A stretch of DNA of 64,000 nucleotides from Lentinus brumalis (lineage: Eukaryota > Basidiomycota > Agaricomycetes > Polyporales > Polyporaceae), in assembly GCA_001792895.1 (NCBI GenBank), contig MARA01000019.1, positions 248,001 to 312,000 of the forward strand, in the 5' to 3' direction. The number at the start of each line of letters is the position of its first letter. Within the stretch, counting starts at the first letter, position 1. The position numbers and the translations under genes are program-made. Positions 58,259 to 64,000 of this stretch are shown here, one piece after another. The notes under the pieces are model-generated. The model saw only the letters and a program-made list of their open reading frames with translations, made no database searches and was not told the DNA's origin.

Positions 58259-58266
58259 TATATAAA
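58259..58266 (+). promoter_or_regulatory. Consensus TATA box without an assigned gene
   Basis: TATATAAA within GGGGGTATATAAACCTGGG. The first ATG downstream (about 58371) opens a frame of three codons, so no protein gene follows directly. It could drive a non-coding transcript or be a relic. Confidence 0.35.
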
Positions 58267-58789
58267 CCTGGGTTGTCGCCGTGTCAGCGTCGCAACCCCC
58301 CACTTTCTCCTCTCATGTTCCCCGCTCTCAGCACCGGTCCCTCCTTGCTGGCGCCTTCGCCGAGGACACCCATGGAAGGCTGAGGAGCGACATACCTCAA
58401 CGTAGGGACGCCCTTGAACGCATACACCGGTAGTCAACTCCAGATGGGTGGCATACATGTGAGTGAAGGACCGGGACGAGGCGAGATGACTTCGTGACAA
58501 CATGTATGCGCCTGGTTAGGCGCATATATGCAGCATATATCGACGAGGTGCGTTCGTCCTACCCTCCTCCGAGAGCTGCGCTGGCACCATTGTGCCGTCT
58601 GGACGACAAGCGGCTTTGGGGCCCTGTATGCGCGTAATCAGCCGCATACATGGAGCATACATGGACTGGGGCACTGGTCTCCGACTTGCCTACTCCACGG
58701 GCAATCGTTGCGAGCTAACCAGGCGTGTCTTTGGTGTCTGGCACGATTCTCGGCACCTTCTTGGCGTGCTCGGGACGTTCCTCGGAGGA

Positions 58790-59290
58790 CTTCGCCGTTC
58801 TGCGCGCTGATCCTCTTCGACTCGGCCTCCGACGACAAGCTAGTGCGAGTTCTATCTTGATCTTGGTTGATGTGCGTGCTCCGCAGGACGAGTGGTAGGT
58901 GCCAGTACCTCGCACCGGTGCGGAGGAGGCTATCTTGGGTCTTTGGTAGCTGCTCTTCGTCGACGTGCTGCCTCTGCGTGCCTCCGGTGTTTGCATGATA
59001 TGGCGTTCTAGCCGCTGTGCTGGAGACGTTCCTCGGTGGTCCTGCTGATGCGACGCGCTCTCGTTGCTGGATTCCCGAGCAGCTCGCTCTTGACGAGATC
59101 CTTGGCGCCTTCTTGGTGACTGGATCTGATGAGCGGCGTCCTGCGCGCTGAATCTCCTTGGCTTGGTTTGTGACAAACCGCTAGCGTCGTTACGGGCTCG
59201 TTTCTCGGTCTTGGTTGTGCGTCTCTGCAGGGTGTTCGGGACGAACGGTAGGTGCAGCAGGGGCTATCCTGGGTCTCCGTAGCTCCGGAG
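58790..59290. repeat. Diverged direct repeat, two units about 340-350 bp apart
   Basis: Matching blocks in the same order: TGCGCGCTGATCCTCTT near 58798 and TGCGCGCTGAATCTCCTT near 59139; CTTGGTTGATGTGCG near 58860 and CTTGGTTGTGCG near 59210; GGTAGGTGC and GCTATC-TGGGTCT blocks near 58910-58935 and 59250-59270. Similarity is patchy, so this is an old duplication. Confidence 0.5.
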
Positions 59291-60247
59291 TACGGCTTCT
59301 CTCTTCGGATGTGGATTGAGAGCCGCCGTCACATACGCCATGTGCGGGCTCGAAAGGTAAGGCGGCGTACGCACCTGGTGACGACCCACTGCACTGCGGC
59401 GACAGGTTCCTCGACCGACCGATTCCTATCCTGCCTTGCCCTCACAGCATCCATACTAACTGGCCTCTGGTAGGAACTCGGGACTGGACACGGGTAAGAC
59501 GAGATTAGGCGGACCGTGCTGTTGACTGTGACTGCATTGCGACGCGGGCCTGACATTGTAAGGTGAGCTACTGACAGCTAGACGATGAGCGACCCTACGG
59601 CAAGCACGGACAGGTACATCACTCTATCAGTGTTGCAGTGATCATACAAGAAAGGTATGTCGACGCACCTGATGCATCGTGATCCACCATCCAAGCCGCG
59701 GTCGCAATCCAGACGGTGACCTATCCATCAGCTTGGCGCCTCATTCAGGCTCGGTGGTCCGCGCGTATGGCGTCCTTCCGGCACAGATGATGAGAGATGA
59801 TGAGACACTAGGGAGCTAAGGGACGCGTAACGGAGAGTCGCAGACGCTGACGCGCTTGTTCAGGGCCGGCTCGGGCGCGTTCCTCACGTGCGCGTGCTGC
59901 ATGTGAAATCAGCCGCCGAAGACGTTGGCGGGAACGTCACCGGAAGCTCTCACCGGGATCTTCGTGGCTAGAACTTTCGTCGCTACAGATTCAGGACCTC
60001 TGAAACGGTGCCCATACGGTGAGCGCAAGAGCTGTTAGCATTTGCGCAGCACGACGGCACTCACGTATCTGATTCTAAGCGCATAGCGCCGATATACGCG
60101 CACGGACAGCAGGACTCTTGTCTGCGGCAGGTTCTGATAACTCGTCGTGTCCATCCAGGAGTGTCTCCGCTCGCGGCTATCTCCCTGAGAACCACTGTTT
60201 GCTGAGAAAGACGGTCGCTTGCGGACGCTCATCAGGCCGATTCGCAC

Positions 60248-60305
60248 TCTCCCTACCCTACCCTCCCCTCCCCTACCTCCACCTACCCTCCTCTACCCTC
60301 CTCTT
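60248..60305 (+). promoter_or_regulatory. Pyrimidine-rich tract before the aldehyde dehydrogenase gene
   Basis: An almost uninterrupted CT-rich tract made of CTACCCTCC-like units ends 15 bp before the ATG at 60320. CT-rich boxes near the transcription start are common in fungal promoters; also a simple-sequence repeat that may vary in length. Confidence 0.55.
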
Positions 60306-60319
60306 GAGAGCCCTGCACC

Positions 60320-62758
60320 ATGGCAACACTCACCTACACCCGGATTGAAGACATCCCAAAGGTCCCCTGCTTCCTTCACGAGGGATTCCACAATGACTGA
60401 CGGACACCTCAGATCCATGCCACCGCCCGCGAGGCTTTCGCGTCCGGCCGCACGAAATCCATCGCCTTCCGCAAGGCCCAGATAGCCCAGGTCGGCTACC
60501 TGCTCAAGGACAACGAGCAGCGCATCAAAGATGCACTCAAGAGCGACCTCGGACGCCCTTACTTGGAGACTGAGCTGTGCGTGCCCCTAGTGCTGGCATG
60601 ACGTCACGCAGCGACTGACCTGCTGTGCTCTCAGCTTGGACTTTGCGGCCGTCTACGGGGAAGTGCGGATGGTGTACGACAAGATCGACCAGTGGGTCAA
60701 GCCGCAGAGGATCGACTTCCACTTCAATTGGTTTCCGATGGGCCCCAAGCTCGTCGCGGAGCCAAAGGGTGTGATACTCAACATCGCCCCGTTCAACGTT
60801 CCCGTGTTCCTGCTACTCAGCCCTCTTGTATGTTCATACCCCGCTGTGCTGTTTTCTGGACGACGAGCTGACTGCGCTGGCAATCTGCAGGTCAGCGCGA
60901 TCGCGGCTGGAAACGGCGCAGTGCTGAAGCCCTCGGAGCAGACGCCTGCATTCAGCCAGCTGATTGCTGAGCTCCTCCCGAAGTATCTTGACCCGGAGCT
61001 ATATGCTGTCATCAACGGGGGTGTAGCTGAGACTACGAAGGTTGGCGAAGAGCTCATGGTTCGGAGATCGCACTGACGCACTTCCATAGATGCTGGAGCT
61101 TCCATGGGACCACAGTACGTGCTATCACTTCCTGCGGGCGCGTTGATCAATGTACTGAATATCGTTTCCAGTCCTATACACAGGTATGAGTCGCTATCTG
61201 CGCCGTCTCACCGCACTCACGATCTCCCAGGCAATGGACGCATCGGTCGCATCATCGCGGCGGCGGCTGCGAAGCATCTCACCCCCACTACTCTGGAACT
61301 CGGAGGTGTGCCCTCTCTTGCGCCCGACGAGACATGCTTGCTGACGCGGTTGCAGGCCAGAACCCAGTCGTGGTTGACCCGAAGATGGACGTCCACTTGA
61401 CTGCAAAGCGGCTTCTGTGGGGACGCTTCTCCAACGCCGGCCAGGTGCGTACCTTCAACCACTCGTTCATGCCGATACTGAGTGAATCTCCTCCATGCAG
61501 ATCTGTCTTGCGCCCGAGTACGTGCTCGTCCCCGCGCACTTCCAGGATACGCTCATCGAAGAAATGAAGAAAGTGTGAGCGTCCGGTTCATACTCCTCCT
61601 ACCACACCTACAACCGCTCACATATGGCGCGCCACGCAGGTACAAGACGTTCTACCCGGACGGCCCCGAGAACTCGGACTCGTTCGCGCGTGTCGTCACC
61701 ACGGCGCACACACAGCGCATCAAGAAGCGCCTTGACGAGACGAAGGGCAAAATCGTGCTCGGAGGCGCGACCGACGTCGAGAAGCGGTACATCGCGCCGA
61801 CGGTGGTGCGCGACGTGCCGGTGGACGATTCCTTGCTGACCGAGTGCGTACTCGGGTTTGGCAGCGCCTATTGACTTAAGTTGGCTGATGTATCTGCATG
61901 CGTGCAGAGAGATTTTCGGGCCTGTTCTCCCAATCGTACCTGTGAAGGACGTCGACGAGGCTATCTCGATCATACGCTCCAAGTTCGTCGTCAGAACCAC
62001 AAAGTGTACATACAGGCTGGATGCTGACAACGACTTAGGGACTACCCGCTCGCGGTATACGTGTTCTCGAACGACCCGAAGTTCGAAGAGAAGGGTGCGT
62101 ACATGTACATCTTAGGTTGCATGCGCCTGAGCTGACGGTTAACCTGCAGTGTTCAGCAACACGAAGAGCGGCGCGGCCGTGACGAACGAGACCGTTATCA
62201 CCGCTGGAGGTACGTCGAGACAGCCAAGTACGTGTGGAGAGATCTCGAACGCTGACTGAGCGTCTTAGTACCCGGGCTGCCCGTCGGAGGAATCGGTCCC
62301 AGTGGATGTAAGTATCCGCTTCCGCGGTGCGTATCAAGGCCTTGCGCTGACGCGTCACACAGATGGATACTACACCGGCAAGCACTGTTTCGAGCAGTTC
62401 ACCCACTGGCGCGTGTCGCTGAAGAACCCCGGATGGTACGTCTCTCATGCCCCTCGCGACTGATTGCGTTCCGCGTGGTCCTAACCTCCCGTCACAGGGT
62501 CGACAAGGTCGCCTTCGGGTTCCGGTACCCTCCGTACAAGGTCTGTCCTCCCCAATCTCCTTCCTCTCTTGTGCTGACGCGACGCGTACCGTGCAGCCCG
62601 ACTACCAGAAGTACGTCAAGGGAATCACCAGCTCGCTCCCTCCCCGGCCCGGCACGCAGAGCGGCACGGCGAAGAGGTGGGCGTTCTGGCTTCTGTTCGC
62701 ACTCGTGGGCGCGGGGTCGGTCGTGCTGACGCGGTCGCGGGGGCAGCTGAAGGCGTGA
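60320..62758 (+). CDS. Fatty aldehyde dehydrogenase (ALDH3 class) with C-terminal membrane anchor
   Basis: Starts MATLTYTRIEDIPK (exon 60320-60361) and reads through numerous short exons to the stop at 62758. Motifs in order: GRTKSIAFRKAQIAQVGYLL, WVKPQRIDFHFNW, EPKGVILNIAPFNVP, AAGNGAVLKPSEQTPAFSQL, GNGRIGRIIAAAA, TLELGGQNP (catalytic Glu), RFSNAGQICLAPEY (catalytic Cys), EEIFGPVLPIVPV and GGIGPSGYGYYTGKHCFEQF. A 12-nt exon at 61172-61183 encodes the start of the LYTGN segment. The C-terminus has a hydrophobic helix (WAFWLLFALVGAGSVVL), as in ER or mitochondrial membrane-bound ALDH3 enzymes that oxidise long-chain aldehydes to fatty acids with NAD(P)+. All catalytic residues are present. Confidence 0.92.
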
Positions 62759-63180
62759 TGCAGATGGCGTCCGGTTTAGATCTCGAGTACTTGCGGTTGT
62801 ACGATATGTAGTGAGTTCCCTTGGTGCGGGCTTCCCGCGTCGTCTCCGGGGGTTCTGCGCGTTCTCGGTGTGTTTTCCCTCGCTCGTGTACCTTCTTGGA
62901 CTTTCTTGTTACTGTACGACCTGTGTGCAGCGGACCCATATGTATGCTATGTTCGAGTCCCTCCTTTGGGGGACTCGGAGACCGTTTGGTAGAGTGAGTG
63001 ACGAGTTTCGCTTACTAGTAGAGTTCAGTACAAGTCGACTTGCGGTTGCCAGAACCCGCCGGGTTCAGGTATGTTTTCACACGACCGTGACAGAACGCGT
63101 TATGTCACGCGCGTTGCCGTCGCGTCCGCGTCGCTGACCTTCGTCCACGCACTCCCCTCACCACGACGTCCCTCATCAAC

Positions 63181-63955
63181 ATGTCCCATAACGCTTCTTC
63201 TCCTGTGCCTGGCGATTCTGGAGCCAACAAGCGCAAGCGTGGCATTACGCGTGGTGAGAGCTGCTGATTCGACCGCGGCGTCTGGCTTGCGCTCTCAATC
63301 TCATGACGGCAATTCAGACGAGCTCGACCTGACCCAGAAGCTGACTGAATACGACGATGAGGTGAGTAATTACTGGGATGATACTCGATTTCGTTGTGTC
63401 ATGCCAATATGTGTCTGCGTAGACCGTCGAAGCAATGCGCGTCCGCATCCTCGAGCTCGAGCAACAACTCGCCGCTGCCGCTGCGCCACCCTCCGCAAAA
63501 CGACAGAGGAAGTCGACTGCGGCTGCAGATGCTACCGCTCCTGATGACGACGATGCTCCCGCTGCACCGACGCCGGCGCAGCAGAAGAAGGAAGACAAGA
63601 AGCACCAAGCGCAAATCAAGAAGCTGTTTGACCGGTAAGCGCTGTCCCACCTTCCCGTAATCCTCCCACACACCATGCTTACTCAACAACCGTGTCAGCC
63701 TGAAGAAGGAATGCAAAGCGGCAGACGTCAAGTTCCAGGGCTCCGCCAAGAGTGTCAAGTTCGACGAAGTGTTGGAGAAGGTCGAGTTCGACGCGCTATT
63801 CAAGGATCGCGGCACGCTCGTCCAGCCCACGCCGCAGAACAAGCCAAAGTCCACTGTCACGATCATTGACTTCAATGCATCCCAGGCAGAGGCTTTCTTC
63901 AGCGAGGGCGGCGCGAAGCTCGATACGCTCAAGGGAACGCGCTGGACTATCGGCG
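63181..63955 (+). CDS. Unrecognised coiled-coil protein, 5' part (continues beyond window)
   Basis: Exons 63181..63253, 63318..63361, 63423..63634 and 63699..63955, the last ending at a donor (GTGCGT); the gene runs off the window. Begins MSHNASSPVPGDSGANKRKR (basic, NLS-like), then a coiled-coil segment (EAMRVRILELEQQLAAAA), an Ala/Asp/Pro-rich linker, KKEDKKHQAQIKKLFDR and a folded part (VKFDEVLEKVEFDALFKDRG, STVTIIDFNASQAEAFF). The tail reads ALFKDRGTLVQPTPQNKP. No family recognised. Confidence 0.7.
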
Positions 63956-64000
63956 GTGCGTGCTTCTACCTCTTCCCCCTCGGACCTGAAGCGTAATGTC

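Larger units (their letters stand above)
57582..60319. other. Gene-poor stretch with TATA element, degenerate repeats and pyrimidine tract
   Basis: 2.7 kb without a recognisable gene. It contains a consensus TATA box with no gene after it (58259), two short related blocks around 58504-58540 and 58626-58662 (TATGCGC...GCATA...AGCATA), a diverged direct repeat (58790-59290) and the pyrimidine-rich promoter tract of the aldehyde dehydrogenase gene. Confidence 0.45.

Noticed and set aside
41450..62758. Secondary-metabolite or nitrogen-use gene cluster formed by the FAD monooxygenase, formamidase and aldehyde dehydrogenase
   Set aside because: They are separated by unrelated housekeeping genes (TPR protein, arrestin), no backbone synthase, transporter or pathway regulator is present, and orientations differ.
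1..64000. CRISPR array, integrase-linked phage island or bacterial operon
   Set aside because: No regularly spaced repeats, no bacterial-style gene packing or ribosome binding sites; dense spliceosomal introns show a eukaryotic nuclear genome.

Overview
The window looks like nuclear DNA of a basidiomycete fungus, most likely an Agaricomycete. Reasons: genes on both strands broken by many short (about 40-75 bp) GT-AG introns, high GC, a FunK1-type protein kinase, a long transposase-like gene of a type I associate with Agaricomycetes, and several proteins with basidiomycete architecture (long Pro/Ser-rich tails, a TBC protein with about 700 disordered residues before its domain). Gene models were built by hand from splice signals and reading phase. 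Where exon lengths sum to a multiple of three I say so.

Layout. 1-1982: 3' part of an APSES-type DNA-binding regulator. 4273-7219: large two-exon transposase-like gene (-). 9667-17349: an apparently inverted block, bordered on the left by the N-terminal half of a broken GroES-like dehydrogenase gene (-) and on the right by the C-terminal half of the same kind of gene (+). Inside the block are a 415-bp element with terminal inverted repeats, two tandem MYND zinc-finger genes (+), and a SAM/coiled-coil/tail-anchored protein gene (-). 18005-19652: intact 11-exon MDR oxidoreductase (-). 22482-23752: PPxY-containing membrane protein (+). 24306-27022: FunK1 kinase (-). 28178-32656: MINDY-type deubiquitinase (+), 8-amino-7-oxononanoate synthase (+) and, convergent, RNase P/MRP subunit POP5 (-). 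33103-33657: unknown protein (-). 36154-40740: COA6 (-) and a TBC RabGAP (+) sharing a 254-bp divergent promoter. 41450-45762: PP2A methylesterase PPE1 (+) and a FAD monooxygenase (-). 47290-49760: TPR co-chaperone-like protein (-) and a His-rich unknown (-). 50230-62758: arrestin-like protein (+), 24-exon formamidase (+) and fatty-aldehyde dehydrogenase (+). 63181-end: 5' part of an unrecognised coiled-coil protein gene (+).

Most genes are housekeeping or signalling functions (tRNA processing, cytochrome oxidase assembly, PP2A regulation, vesicle traffic, ubiquitin, biotin, aldehyde and formamide metabolism) with no evidence of one shared pathway or a biosynthetic cluster. The accessory parts are 2-17.8 kb, 19.7-24.3 kb, 33.7-36.1 kb and 57.6-60.3 kb, which hold long gene-poor stretches, relics and repeats.

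A caution for users: four otherwise well-preserved genes (MYND copy 2, FunK1, MINDY, TBC) each need a single-base shift to read through, and each shift falls in or beside a homopolymer run. Assembly error is at least as likely as gene decay for these. The old dehydrogenase halves, in contrast, carry several lesions and are true relics.
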